The position numbers and the translations under genes were made by a program. DNA of 64,000 nt from Acinetobacter larvae (GTDB taxonomy: Bacteria; Pseudomonadota; Gammaproteobacteria; Pseudomonadales; Moraxellaceae), in contig NZ_CP016895.1 of the NCBI RefSeq assembly GCF_001704115.1, forward strand, positions 1,922,001-1,986,000, read 5' to 3'. Shown piece by piece: positions 19,621 through 29,898 of this stretch. The notes beneath the pieces were generated by a model. The model was not told the origin of the DNA, did not search any database, and saw nothing but the letters and a program-made list of their open reading frames with translations. Every line of letters begins with the position of its first letter. Positions within the stretch are counted from its first letter, which is position 1.

Positions 19621-20032
19621 AATTATCTTCGTCATTTTTCTCTTGGGTTTTTAAGTCCAAAGAAGTCGAATTCACGCAATAACGTAGCCCTGTTGGCTCT
19701 GGTCCATCTTCAAATACATGCCCCAAGTGTGCATCACAATGATGGCAAACGATTTCTATGCGATGCATACCATGTGAAAGATCTTCATGCTCCTCAATCG
19801 CAGCATTTTCAATGGATCGATAAAAACTCGGCCAACCACAACCACTATCGTATTTGTGCTCTGAAGAAAATAATGGCTCACCGCAACAACGACAAACATA
19901 AATGCCTTGTTGGTGGCTATTCCAGTATTTACCCGTAAATGCCGGTTCAGTACCTTTTTGCCGGGTAATTCGAAATTCCTCAGGCGATAATGCTCTTTGC
20001 CACTCTCGCTCAGTTTTATTGAGTTTTCCCAT
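19613..20032 (-). CDS. msrB: peptide-methionine (R)-S-oxide reductase
   Basis: A 139-residue MsrB: zinc-binding Cys pairs in YVCRCCGEPLF and CHHCDAHLGH, YDSGCGWPSF in the active-site fold, and the catalytic Cys in RYCVNSTSL. It repairs methionine-R-sulfoxide in proteins using thioredoxin. The start at 20032 is fixed by a perfect AAGGAG ribosome-binding site; an upstream ATG at 20068 is not used. The C-terminal end (EKNDEDNYP) runs into a 15-bp repeat array. Divergent from alaA. Confidence 0.95.
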   Translation of the reverse strand: MGKLNKTEREWQRALSPEEFRITRQKGTEPAFTGKYWNSHQQGIYVCRCCGEPLFSSEHKYDSGCGWPSFYRSIENAAIEEHEDLSHGMHRIEIVCHHCDAHLGHVFEDGPEPTGLRYCVNSTSLDLKTQEKNDEDNYP

Positions 20033-20092
20033 GATTAACTCCTTTAAATATTTAACATTCAGTGTCATGCTTCAAGACTTTCATATTTACGC

Positions 20093-20155
20093 TAGAGCGT
20101 GCTAAATTTCTAGTCTAATTTCAATAGAGATTTAGCAAAATACGCTCTATTTTTA
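20093..20155. terminator. long imperfect hairpin with T-run between msrB and alaA
   Basis: TAGAGCGT...GCTAAATTTCT pairs with AGATTTAGC...ACGCTCTA around ~16 nt, followed by TTTTTAT. It looks like a terminator pointing at alaA but lies in the divergent promoter region 30 bp before alaA, so it may instead be a leader attenuator or a relic. Confidence 0.45.
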
Positions 20156-20181
20156 TATCCTCACATCACTGGATGCATCTT

Positions 20182-21417
20182 ATGTCCGTTTTAGGTTATA
20201 CATCACCCCGCGAAATCAAAAAATCATCAAAATTAGAACATGTCTGCTATGACATTCGTGGACCAGTGTTGCGAGCCGCCAACGATATGGAAGAAGCCGG
20301 GCATAAAATTATCAAGCTAAATATTGGCAACCCAGCGCCATTTGGTTTTGAAGCCCCACAAGAAATTATTAATGATGTGGCTTTAAACCTTCCCAATGCG
20401 ATTGGTTATACCGACTCCAAGGGAATTTTTCCAGCACGTAAAGCCGTATGCCAATATTATCAGCAAAAAGGTATCTTAGACCTCAACGTCAAAGATGTTT
20501 ATATTGGTAATGGGGTTTCAGAGCTAATCGTCATGGCCATGCAAGGCTTATTAGATGACGGCGATGAAATGCTGGTTCCAATGCCAGATTACCCACTCTG
20601 GACCGCGGCGATTAATCTCTCTGGTGGTACAGCGATTCACTATAAATGTGATGAAGAAAATAGCTGGTATCCAGACTTGGCCGATATTGAAAGTAAAATT
20701 ACGCCCAATACCCGTGGCTTAGTCATTATTAATCCCAATAATCCAACAGGTTCAGTATATCCGCGTCATATTTTAGAACAATTGGTGCGTCTAGCGAAAA
20801 AATATGATCTGATTTTATTTGCAGATGAGATTTACGACAAAATCATCTATGACGGCATCGAACACGTGTCTATCGCTGCCTTAGCTGGTGATCAACTGTG
20901 TATTACCTTTAATGGTCTATCTAAGTCCTATCGTATTGCTGGCTTTCGTTCAGGCTGGATGGTCATTACTGGTGACAAAAGCCGTGCCGCCGATTATATC
21001 GAAGGCCTAGATATGTTGGCATCCATGCGTCTATGTGCCAATCACCAAGCACAATACGCCATTCAAACTGCGCTTGGCGGTTATCAATCCATTAATGACT
21101 TGATCCGCCCAGGTGGTCGTTTATATGAACAACGCAATATCGCTTGGGAAATGCTCAATGACATCCCTGGTGTAAGTTGTGTTAAACCTGAAGGTGCAAT
21201 GTACTGCTTCCCACGCTTAGACCCGGATGTTTATCCCATCCAAGATGATGAACAGTTAATGCTTGACCTATTGCGTGCCGAAAAAGTGCTTTTGGTCCAA
21301 GGCACCGGTTTTAACTGGCCAACACCAGACCATTTCCGTGTAGTCTTTCTACCAGCTGAAAATGAACTACGTGAAGCCATTCAGCGCCTTAGCCGTTTCT
21401 TGGCCAAAATCCGCTAA
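20182..21417 (+). CDS. alaA: alanine aminotransferase AlaA
   Basis: The ~411-residue protein tracks E. coli AlaA (YfbQ) almost throughout: KSSKLEHVCYDIRGPVLRAA, LKLNIGNPAPFGFEAPQ-like, VIINPNNPTGSVYP, ILFADEIYDKIIYDG, the PLP lysine in FNGLSKSYRIAGFRSGWM, and LVQGTGFNWPTPDHFRVVFLP. It interconverts pyruvate/glutamate and alanine/2-oxoglutarate. An ATG at 20173 lies inside a GGATG that probably serves as the ribosome-binding site for the ATG at 20182. Monocistronic with its own terminator-like hairpin. Confidence 0.95.
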   Translation: MSVLGYTSPREIKKSSKLEHVCYDIRGPVLRAANDMEEAGHKIIKLNIGNPAPFGFEAPQEIINDVALNLPNAIGYTDSKGIFPARKAVCQYYQQKGILDLNVKDVYIGNGVSELIVMAMQGLLDDGDEMLVPMPDYPLWTAAINLSGGTAIHYKCDEENSWYPDLADIESKITPNTRGLVIINPNNPTGSVYPRHILEQLVRLAKKYDLILFADEIYDKIIYDGIEHVSIAALAGDQLCITFNGLSKSYRIAGFRSGWMVITGDKSRAADYIEGLDMLASMRLCANHQAQYAIQTALGGYQSINDLIRPGGRLYEQRNIAWEMLNDIPGVSCVKPEGAMYCFPRLDPDVYPIQDDEQLMLDLLRAEKVLLVQGTGFNWPTPDHFRVVFLPAENELREAIQRLSRFLAKIR

Positions 21418-21467
21418 ATAGATACGCGAAACAAAAGCCAATAAAGACAATCTAAACCCCTCATAAT

Positions 21468-21497
21468 CAGTACCCTGCAATGCAATTGCAGGGTACT
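21468..21497. terminator. 13-bp perfect hairpin after alaA
   Basis: CAGTACCCTGCAA pairs perfectly with TTGCAGGGTACTG around TGCA, about 50 bp after the stop. It lacks a T-run, so termination strength is uncertain. Confidence 0.6.
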
Positions 21498-21624
21498 GTG
21501 CTACTGCAATTTCAACTCATCATCGTTAAAATCTTCGCCTAGAGGCTAGTGCATTCTGATATTTCGCATTATATTGCTATGAGCTATCTTGAATTTATTC
21601 TTGCAACAGCCAATAGCACAATTT

Positions 21625-22763
<1,139 letters not shown>

Positions 22764-22832
22764 GACTGATAGCAAGGCGCTATTTTAAGTGATTTCACTG
22801 CAACGCAGCGAATCTGTCGCAACAGAAAAAAA

Positions 22833-22858
22833 CCTCATCTAAACATGCTTAGATGAGG
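22833..22858 (-). terminator. 10-bp hairpin with leftward T-run
   Basis: CCTCATCTAA pairs with TTAGATGAGG around ACATGC. On the plus strand a run of A precedes it, so on the minus strand the hairpin is followed by TTTTTT: a leftward-acting terminator. No annotated gene is transcribed leftward directly into it. Confidence 0.7.
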
Positions 22859-23069
22859 GCGGTCATTTATTATTGTGGCATAGACAGATTGTTATAAAGC
22901 GGCGCATACATTGCTCAATGGTCCTCGCACACTTCTGACACATTGGGCAATGAGCGCTTATCTTATGAAGAAAAAACTTATTTGCAAAGGCGTCGCCGAA
23001 AAAAGATGACCAACGCCTTGCGATATGCCATCACTATAAAAACAAGTCTTTCTTTTTGATCAGAAAACA
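22859..23069 (-). other. possible small RNA or micro-ORF between two terminators
   Basis: A 210-bp segment enclosed by the leftward terminator at 22833-22858 and the bidirectional one at 23070-23107. It contains an imperfect stem (GCTCAATG near 22912 with CAATGAGC near 22948). On the minus strand there is an 18-codon ORF starting MAYRKALVIFFRRR and another frame reading HCPMCQKCARTIEQC, a zinc-ribbon-like Cys pattern without a clear start. On the plus strand, short overlapping ORFs (MKKKLICKGVAEKR; MTNALRYAITIKTSLSF) also occur. None is convincing alone. Confidence 0.3.
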
Positions 23070-23107
23070 AAAAAACAGCATGTTGCTTTTAAACATGCTG
23101 TTTTTAA
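23070..23107. terminator. bidirectional terminator downstream of the Sel1 gene
   Basis: AACAGCATGTT (23074-23084) pairs with AACATGCTGTT (23092-23102); A-run before and T-run after. It sits 48 bp after the end of the leftward Sel1 gene. Confidence 0.85.
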
Positions 23108-23154
23108 AAGCTATGACTTTTTATAGCGTGATCACGTTATAGCATGATCACGGT

Positions 23155-24138
23155 TTAATCCAGTGCTTCAGCCGCAGCATCTGCCACAGCCTCGGCTGCT
23201 GCTTCATCAGCGTCTTCGCCATCAACTTCTTCTGCGTAGTATTCTTGGTATTGTATAAACTCATCCGCATATTGCTTGGCTTTACGAATATTTTTCTTTA
23301 AACCAAAACCCCCTTCTTCATAGAGCTTTGCCAAAGAATTCAATGCCTGATAATGCCCAAGCTCATTGGCTTGTTCATAATACTTGACCGCAGTTTTATA
23401 ATCTTTGGCAACACCATAACCATTTTCATAGAGGCTAGCGAGATTGGCAGTTGCTAAGGCATGCCCTTGTTCAGACGCAGCTTTATATAAGCGCATTGCT
23501 TCTGCGTAATTTTGTTTTACCCCCTCACCTTGCTCGTACATTACACCAAGATTATTTTGTGCAGCGTCCAGACCTTGATCTGCTGCGAGTTTAAAATAAT
23601 ATACCGCCTTGGCTTTATCAACCGCAGTATAATCCCCGTTGTCATAATGATTGGCCAAATGATATTGGGCATCGGCATAGCCATTATCGGCTGCTTTTTT
23701 CATCCAAAAGATAGCATTTTTGGCATTTGCGGCAACACCTTCTTCGCCTTCTTCATACATGATGCCAAGATTATAAGCCGCCAAGTTATGACCTTTGTTG
23801 GCGGCTTGAGTATACCACTTAACCGCTTCAACATTGTTTTCATCGACCGACTCACCTTCGTCATACATGTAGCCAATAGAATAAATCGCTTCGACTTGAC
23901 CCTGTGCTGCGGCTTTTTTATACCATTTAAATGCTTCGTCTAAGTCCTCATCAACGCCATAGCCTTGATAATACGCTTCGCCAATATTGTATTGCGCATC
24001 GGCATTACCTTGTTTGGCTTTTTGCAACAACTGCTGACTGTACACTTCCGGCTCTACAGCTTCCGTTGCAGCATAAGCCATTGATCCAAACATTGCCCCA
24101 GATAGGCAAATGGCTTGCATAAGTTTTTTTATTGTCAT
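23155..24138 (-). CDS. secreted Sel1-repeat protein, seven repeats
   Basis: The 327-residue product has a signal peptide (MTIKKLMQAICLSGAMFGSMAYA) and seven consecutive Sel1-like repeats of ~36 residues (for example AQYNIGEAYYQGYGVDED... and AQNNLGVMYEQGEGVKQN...), then an acidic Ala/Asp/Glu tail (DGEDADEAAAEAVADAAAEA). Sel1 repeats are helical solenoids that bind other proteins, as in periplasmic signalling and colicin-sensitivity proteins. The ATG at 24138 gives the clean signal peptide; one at 24153 is in frame. The partner is unknown. The gene is divergent from dnaE. Confidence 0.88.
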   Translation of the reverse strand: MTIKKLMQAICLSGAMFGSMAYAATEAVEPEVYSQQLLQKAKQGNADAQYNIGEAYYQGYGVDEDLDEAFKWYKKAAAQGQVEAIYSIGYMYDEGESVDENNVEAVKWYTQAANKGHNLAAYNLGIMYEEGEEGVAANAKNAIFWMKKAADNGYADAQYHLANHYDNGDYTAVDKAKAVYYFKLAADQGLDAAQNNLGVMYEQGEGVKQNYAEAMRLYKAASEQGHALATANLASLYENGYGVAKDYKTAVKYYEQANELGHYQALNSLAKLYEEGGFGLKKNIRKAKQYADEFIQYQEYYAEEVDGEDADEAAAEAVADAAAEALD

Positions 24139-24372
24139 GAAGTCTCTACACATGAATGGTTTAGATAAGTTCGTTTATCTTATGGGTATTTTCAGAATTT
24201 GAAAAGTAGTGCCATTCAGTTTTTGAATTTAAACAATACAGCTAAAATCCTCACACCCACTTGACGTGTTATTTTTTAATCTACCCAGCGTTTTTCTCCC
24301 AGTCTTATCCCGCAATACTACGATATTTACCCAAACAAACAGCAGAAAGCGGTGTTTGCTGTAGTTAACGCT

Positions 24373-24412
24373 GCCGCCATGCTACAGAGCATGCTAAAAT
24401 AGCGGCGGTTTT
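24373..24412 (+). promoter_or_regulatory. terminator-like hairpin in the dnaE leader
   Basis: CCGCC (24374-24378) can pair with GGCGG (24404-24408) with inner stems ATGCT/AGCAT and GCTA/TAGC, followed by TTTATTTT, ending 17 bp before the dnaE start. No rightward gene lies upstream, so it would act within dnaE's own leader, as an attenuator or translation control. Function is inference. Confidence 0.45.
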
Positions 24413-24428
24413 ATTTTAGGGTTTTCTC

Positions 24429-27400
24429 ATGCAGTTTGTTCACTTAGGCATTCATACTGAATTTTCGATTACTGAATCGATCGTCAGAATACCTGAATTG
24501 ATTAAAGTCGCAGCTGCGGAACAGATGCCGGCGCTGGCGATTACTGATTTGAGCAACTTGCATGCCGCAGTCAAGTTTAATAAAGCCTGTGTCGGTGCAG
24601 GAATCAAACCAATCTTTGGTAGTACCATTCGCTTAAATGATCCCGAACACAAAGCCACCTTATATGCCATTAACAATGACGGCTGGCGGGCACTGACCGA
24701 GATTGTTTCTGATGGCTTTATTAAAGGGCAACAACAAGGTATTCCCTGTGTCGATAAATCATGGATTTTAGAAAAGTCTGAACACCTGATTGTATTATTG
24801 GGCATGCACAGTGATGTGGGCAAAATGCTCTGTTCTTCTAATCCACAAAAAGCGGAACCTTTATTAGAAGCGTGGATTGAAAAGTTTGGCAATCGGGTTT
24901 ATTTTGCCATTACCCGCACCCAACGCCCACAAGAAGAAGATTTTATTCAACATGCCTTACATTATGCTGCTCAGTATCAAATTGGGGTGGTTGCGCATAA
25001 TGACGTACATTTTATTAAGCCAGAAGATTATGAAGCGCACGAAGCGCGCGTCTGTATTGCCGACGGTTATGTCTTAGCCGATCAACGCCGTCCACAAAAC
25101 TATACGGCAGAACAGTATTTTAAAACAGCCGAACAAATGGCTGAACTTTTTGCAGATATTCCTACAGCCATCAGCAACAGCTACGCCATTGCCCAGCGTT
25201 GTACCGTCAATCTCAAGCTCGGAACCTATTATCTCCCCGACTATCCTATTCCAGAAGGTCATACCATTGACACCTTCTTTGAGCACATCTCACAACAAGG
25301 GCTAGAAGAACGTTTATTACAACTTTATCCGCTCGAAAAACGTGCTGAAGATTGGGCTGAGGTGCGTAAACCTTATGATGAGCGTTTGGCCTATGAGATT
25401 AATATCATTAACTCCATGGGTTTTCCGGGTTACTTTCTCATCGTCATGGACTTTATCCAGTGGTCGAAAAATAATGGCGTACCTGTTGGTCCTGGTCGTG
25501 GTTCTGGTGCCGGTTCGTTGGTCGCCTTTAGCTTAAAAATTACCGACCTTGACCCATTGCGTTATGATCTACTCTTTGAACGTTTCTTAAACCCAGAACG
25601 GGTCTCAATGCCCGACTTCGATGTCGACTTCTGTATTGCTGGACGTGACCGGGTAATCGATTATGTCTCACGCCATTATGGTCGTGATGCGGTCTCACAG
25701 ATTGCAACCTTCGGGACCATGGCAGCCAAAGGTGCTATTCGAGATGTTGCCCGTGTCTTGGGTAAATCTTATGGTCTGGCGGATCGTATTTCGAAAATGG
25801 TTCCCACCAAACCGTTGGGCGTCGATCTACGAACGGCCATCGATATGGAGCCACAGCTTAAAGACATTGTCACCAATCCATCCAACCCAGATTATGACGA
25901 TGCTGCTGAAATTTGGGAAATGGCGCTTAAACTCGAAGGCATTACCCGAAATACCGGTAAACATGCTGGTGGTGTGGTGATTTCACCGTCTAAAATTACC
26001 GACTTCTCTGCGGTACTGTGTGATGAAGATGGTACCAACCGTGTTGCCCAATTCGATAAAGACGATGTAGAAGCTGCTGGGCTGGTCAAGTTTGACTTCT
26101 TGGGGCTAAGAAACCTGACTGTCATCGAAGATGCACTCCAGAATATCAATAAACGCCTTCCAACCGAACACGCATTACGCATTGAGCACATCCCGCTTGA
26201 TGACGCAGCAGCGTACCGAATCTTTGCTGAAGCCAATACCACTGCGGTATTCCAGTTTGAATCCGTCGGTATGAAACGCATGCTCAAAGAAGCACGCCCA
26301 AGCAAATTTGAAGAAATTATTGCCTTCGTTTCTTTATACCGCCCCGGTCCGATGGATCTCATCCCAGACTTTATTCACCGTATGCACGGCGGTGAGTTCG
26401 AGTACTTACATCCTTTGCTAGAAGGCGTATTAGAACCCACTTACGGCATTATGGTTTACCAAGAACAGGTGATGCAGGCAGCGCAGTACTGTGCGGGTTA
26501 TACCCTTGGGGGTGCGGATTTATTACGCCGTGCGATGGGGAAAAAGAAACCCGAAGAAATGGTTAAGCAGCGGCAGATTTTTATTGAAGGGGCTGCCAAA
26601 AAAGATATCGATGAAGCGACAGCAAACCATATCTTTGACTATATGGAAAAATTCGCCGGCTATGGTTTTAACAAATCACATGCCGCCGCCTATGCGCTGG
26701 TTGCCTATCAAACTGCTTGGCTAAAAGCACATTATGCGGCCGAATTTATGTCGGCGGTTATGTCATCGGAAATGCAAAACACAGACAGTGTGGTGTTTCT
26801 TATCGATGACTGTCGTAGTAACGGCCTAGCGGTACTGCCACCTTCGGTCAATTTATCTTTATATCGTTTCCACGCCATAGATGCGCAAACCATTGTATAT
26901 GGTTTAGGTGCGATTAAAGGCGTTGGCGAACAAGCCATGCAATCCGTGATTGAGTCACGCCAACAAGATGGTGAATTCAAAGATTTATTTGATTTCTGTC
27001 ACCGTATTGACCTCAAAAAAATCAATAAACGGACTTTAGAAGCCTTGATTCGCGCCGGTGCATTGGATTGTTTGGGTGCTGAGCGTTCAACCCTAATGGC
27101 GGAACTGCCTGAAGCGGTACAAGCCGCAGACCAAGCACGGCAAAACCGCGAAACGGGCATCATGGACTTATTTGGTGAAGTTGCAGAAGTGCAACGTAAG
27201 CCGATGAAACCAGTGAAGCCGTGGAGTGATGAAGTTCGGTTAAAAGGTGAAAAAGACACCTTAGGACTTTATCTCACGGGTCACCCTATCGATGTCTATA
27301 AAGCAGAGTTAAAAGCTTTTATTCCGCATAAAATTAATGAACTCAGCCCAACGCGTCGCGGGGTAACCACTGTTTTTGCTGGTTATGTGGTTGATGTCGC

Positions 27401-28004
27401 CAACTTCCCCAACCGTATCATGATCACCCTCGATGATGGTACAGCGCGTATAGAAATTTCTGCCAACCACGAACGTTTTCAACGTTTTAAAGACATCATT
27501 CAAAATGACAAACTGGTCGTCATTGAAGGTGAAATCTATGAGCGTGAAGGCTATGAACGCCCGATGGGTCGTTTGACCAAAGCCTTTAGCCTCAATGAAA
27601 TTCGACAAAAACGTGCAACACACATTGCGATCCAGCTCACAGCGGATCATCTTCATGCCCAGTTGGCACAAGAATTAGCCAAGATCTTGGCACCTTATCA
27701 TCAGGTCGATGATAATCGCCATATTCCGATTTTGCTCCATCTGGACTTTGAGTATGCCACGGCCGATTTACAACTCAGCCAACGCTGTCTGGTTGCACCT
27801 TTAGATGCGCTATTGGCACAATTAAGAGACTACTTCGGTAAAGACAATATTTATGTTGAATACCAAGTAAAATCCAAAGCAGCACAACCGCAGCGGCAAA
27901 GCTATCCAGCACAGACCTTCGATCATAGCCAAGATATCGATCAGGCACTGGATCAATATCAACAATCGCTTGAGGCGCAAGATATGCCACAATATAGCGA
28001 ATAG
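24429..28004 (+). CDS. dnaE: DNA polymerase III alpha subunit
   Basis: A 1191-residue replicative polymerase. N-terminal PHP domain (FVHLGIHTEFSITES), pol3 catalytic palm (GPGRGSGAGSLVAF; catalytic Asp residues in PDFDVDF at about residues 394-400), the beta-clamp and HhH regions (FDFLGLRNLTVIED, FNKSHAAAYALVAYQTAWLKAHY), and a C-terminal OB domain (VTTVFAGYVVDVANFPNR). Length is normal for DnaE1. The ATG at 24429 has an AGGG ribosome-binding site. Leader contains a terminator-like hairpin. Confidence 0.98.
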   Translation: MQFVHLGIHTEFSITESIVRIPELIKVAAAEQMPALAITDLSNLHAAVKFNKACVGAGIKPIFGSTIRLNDPEHKATLYAINNDGWRALTEIVSDGFIKGQQQGIPCVDKSWILEKSEHLIVLLGMHSDVGKMLCSSNPQKAEPLLEAWIEKFGNRVYFAITRTQRPQEEDFIQHALHYAAQYQIGVVAHNDVHFIKPEDYEAHEARVCIADGYVLADQRRPQNYTAEQYFKTAEQMAELFADIPTAISNSYAIAQRCTVNLKLGTYYLPDYPIPEGHTIDTFFEHISQQGLEERLLQLYPLEKRAEDWAEVRKPYDERLAYEINIINSMGFPGYFLIVMDFIQWSKNNGVPVGPGRGSGAGSLVAFSLKITDLDPLRYDLLFERFLNPERVSMPDFDVDFCIAGRDRVIDYVSRHYGRDAVSQIATFGTMAAKGAIRDVARVLGKSYGLADRISKMVPTKPLGVDLRTAIDMEPQLKDIVTNPSNPDYDDAAEIWEMALKLEGITRNTGKHAGGVVISPSKITDFSAVLCDEDGTNRVAQFDKDDVEAAGLVKFDFLGLRNLTVIEDALQNINKRLPTEHALRIEHIPLDDAAAYRIFAEANTTAVFQFESVGMKRMLKEARPSKFEEIIAFVSLYRPGPMDLIPDFIHRMHGGEFEYLHPLLEGVLEPTYGIMVYQEQVMQAAQYCAGYTLGGADLLRRAMGKKKPEEMVKQRQIFIEGAAKKDIDEATANHIFDYMEKFAGYGFNKSHAAAYALVAYQTAWLKAHYAAEFMSAVMSSEMQNTDSVVFLIDDCRSNGLAVLPPSVNLSLYRFHAIDAQTIVYGLGAIKGVGEQAMQSVIESRQQDGEFKDLFDFCHRIDLKKINKRTLEALIRAGALDCLGAERSTLMAELPEAVQAADQARQNRETGIMDLFGEVAEVQRKPMKPVKPWSDEVRLKGEKDTLGLYLTGHPIDVYKAELKAFIPHKINELSPTRRGVTTVFAGYVVDVANFPNRIMITLDDGTARIEISANHERFQRFKDIIQNDKLVVIEGEIYEREGYERPMGRLTKAFSLNEIRQKRATHIAIQLTADHLHAQLAQELAKILAPYHQVDDNRHIPILLHLDFEYATADLQLSQRCLVAPLDALLAQLRDYFGKDNIYVEYQVKSKAAQPQRQSYPAQTFDHSQDIDQALDQYQQSLEAQDMPQYSE

Positions 28005-28026
28005 CGAAGCTCCACCTAATCCCAGT

Positions 28027-28098
28027 GATCTAAAAACGATCTAAATGATCAGCGCTAAAGTAAGGATCAGCAAAATAATGATCAGTAAAGTCGTGATC
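28027..28098. repeat. degenerate repeat with six GATC sites in 72 bp
   Basis: GATC occurs at 28027, 28038, 28047, 28065, 28080 and 28095. The surrounding sequence is a decayed repeat of ~16 bp (for example ATGATCAGCGCTAAAGTA and ATGATCAGTAAAGTC). It lies between dnaE and trmJ. Confidence 0.7.
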
Positions 28099-28138
28099 GG
28101 CACAGTGAACATCGCTCACCCCAAGATTTAGGACAATT

Positions 28139-29008
28139 ATGCAAGAACCACACAATACTGCAGTCAATACCGCCTTGCAGCAGATTCGTATCGTCATGGT
28201 CAATACCACGCTTGCCGCCAATATTGGTAGCGCATTACGGGCAATGAAAACCATGGGCTTATCACGGCTGGTTTTGGTCGCACCGAAAAACTTTCCGCAT
28301 CCAGATATCGATGCCTTGGCAGCAGGTGCAGCAGATCTGATTGAACACATCGAAGTGGTGGAAACGCTACAACAAGCCATTGCCGATTGCCATCTGGTTT
28401 TTGGCACCAGCGCCAGAAGCCGCACCATTCCTTGGCCCTTACTTGAAGCAAGACCGGCTGCAGCGCTTGCCATTAACGCCATGGCAGAAAAACAACAGCA
28501 AATCGCAGTGATATTCGGTCGTGAAGACCGCGGGCTCACCAATGAAGAACTCGCCCTTGCCCACTACCATCTCACCATTCCGGTCAATCACGACTATGGT
28601 GTGCTCAATGTTGCGCAAGCCATTCAGATTATTTGCTATGAAATGCGTATGGCTGAACTGGCACGGCAACATGCAATCACCCCAGCAGCACAGCCAGATT
28701 CACAACAACAAATGCCACTACTGGGCAACACAACGCAGATGCAATGGGATGAACCTCTGGTTGATCAAGCACAAATGCAACAGTTTTACCCGCATTTAGA
28801 AAAAATGTTGGTCGATATTGAGTTTATGGACCCCAATAACCCAAGATTATTGCCTTTGCGCTTGCGCCGCCTTTTTGGACGTATACAATTAGATCGTATG
28901 GAATATCATTTACTACGCGGCGTATTCACGCGAGTACAAGCCTTAAGTCATGGCACTTGGAAAAAATCAACCCCGCAAGAGAAAGACAACGCATGCTCAA
29001 ACAGCTGA
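28139..29008 (+). CDS. trmJ: tRNA (cytidine/uridine-32-2'-O)-methyltransferase TrmJ
   Basis: A SPOUT (SpoU) methyltransferase of 289 residues with the three family motifs: [38 protein letters not shown] and [15 protein letters not shown], plus a C-terminal helical extension ([20 protein letters not shown]) typical of TrmJ. It 2'-O-methylates position 32 of tRNA. Its 3' end overlaps the cysE start by 16 bp, so the two are translationally coupled. Confidence 0.92.
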   Translation: MQEPHNTAVNTALQQIRIVMVNTTLAANIGSALRAMKTMGLSRLVLVAPKNFPHPDIDALAAGAADLIEHIEVVETLQQAIADCHLVFGTSARSRTIPWPLLEARPAAALAINAMAEKQQQIAVIFGREDRGLTNEELALAHYHLTIPVNHDYGVLNVAQAIQIICYEMRMAELARQHAITPAAQPDSQQQMPLLGNTTQMQWDEPLVDQAQMQQFYPHLEKMLVDIEFMDPNNPRLLPLRLRRLFGRIQLDRMEYHLLRGVFTRVQALSHGTWKKSTPQEKDNACSNS

Positions 29009-29898
29009 AAGAAGATATTCAAGCCGTATTTGCACGTGACCCAGCGGCACGTAACAGCTTTGAAGTCCTAAGTACTTATCCTGGCATTCACGCCTTGATG
29101 ATGCACCGTGTCGCGCATCGACTATGGCGTAAAGAATGTAAAACCTCTGCACGGATATTATCTTCATTCAATCGCATGGTCACGGGCATTGAGATTCATC
29201 CTGGTGCTGAAATCGGTAAACGCTTTTTTATCGATCACGGTATGGGTGTGGTGATTGGTGAAACAGCAAAAATTGGTGATGATGTCACGTTGTATCATGG
29301 GGTTACCCTTGGTGGCACCACATGGAATAAAGGCAAACGCCATCCTACGCTAGAAGATGGTGTGGTCGTTGGTGCGGGGGCTAAAATCCTCGGTCCCTTT
29401 ACCGTTGGCGCAGGGGCGAAGATTGGTTCCAATGCCGTCGTCACCAAAGCCGTGCCTGCCGGTGCAACAGCCGTGGGCAACCCAGCGCGTTTCATTCTCA
29501 AAGAACAAGCCAAAGATCAGATCAAAGAACAAGCCAAAGACCACATCAGCGAGCAGGTCAAAGACGCAAACCGGGCCCCTTGCCCCACAGTCTCGCCAAT
29601 TCCCCATACTGCGGAACAACATGCGGCGGAGCAACAACGTCGAGATTATGCGGCCAGTATTGGTTTTGAACCTTATGCAGCAACCCACGATTTGTCTGAC
29701 CCAGTCTTGCAAGGTTTAGCGGTATTACTCGATCGTCTACACAGCAATGAACGACAAATCCAATTTTTATGCCAACGCTTAAGCCAGCTAGACCCCAGTT
29801 TTCAGCAAGATGACCCAGAAAAACTCACTGCTGCAGAGCATGATATTTTGGAAAACTTACGCCGTGAATGTCAGGCACAAAATAGCTCCAGCCCTTAA
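28993..29898 (+). CDS. cysE: serine O-acetyltransferase with linker repeat
   Basis: The first ~165 residues are a complete short-form Cys[21 protein letters not shown], helical domain, and a left-handed beta-helix with hexapeptide repeats ([60 protein letters not shown]). It makes O-acetylserine for cysteine synthesis. After the core comes a Lys/Glu-rich linker made of ~2.7 copies of [12 protein letters not shown] octapeptides and a ~100-residue C-terminal extension. The ATG at 28993 is the family start; 28957 is in frame but deep inside trmJ. Overlaps trmJ by 16 bp. Confidence 0.92.
   Translation: MLKQLKEDIQAVFARDPAARNSFEVLSTYPGIHALMMHRVAHRLWRKECKTSARILSSFNRMVTGIEIHPGAEIGKRFFIDHGMGVVIGETAKIGDDVTLYHGVTLGGTTWNKGKRHPTLEDGVVVGAGAKILGPFTVGAGAKIGSNAVVTKAVPAGATAVGNPARFILKEQAKDQIKEQAKDHISEQVKDANRAPCPTVSPIPHTAEQHAAEQQRRDYAASIGFEPYAATHDLSDPVLQGLAVLLDRLHSNERQIQFLCQRLSQLDPSFQQDDPEKLTAAEHDILENLRRECQAQNSSSP
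29500..29571. repeat. in-frame 24-bp tandem repeat inside cysE
   Basis: Units at 29500-29523 and 29524-29547 start AAAGAACAAGCCAAAGA and differ at two bases; a third, diverged partial unit follows (AGCGAGCAGGTCAAAGAC). They encode [16 protein letters not shown] and SEQVKD. The unit length keeps frame. Confidence 0.85.

Noticed and set aside
19507..19938. A plus-strand pentapeptide-repeat gene
   Set aside because: It lies antisense to msrB, lacks a ribosome-binding site, and the repeat covers only ~35 codons.
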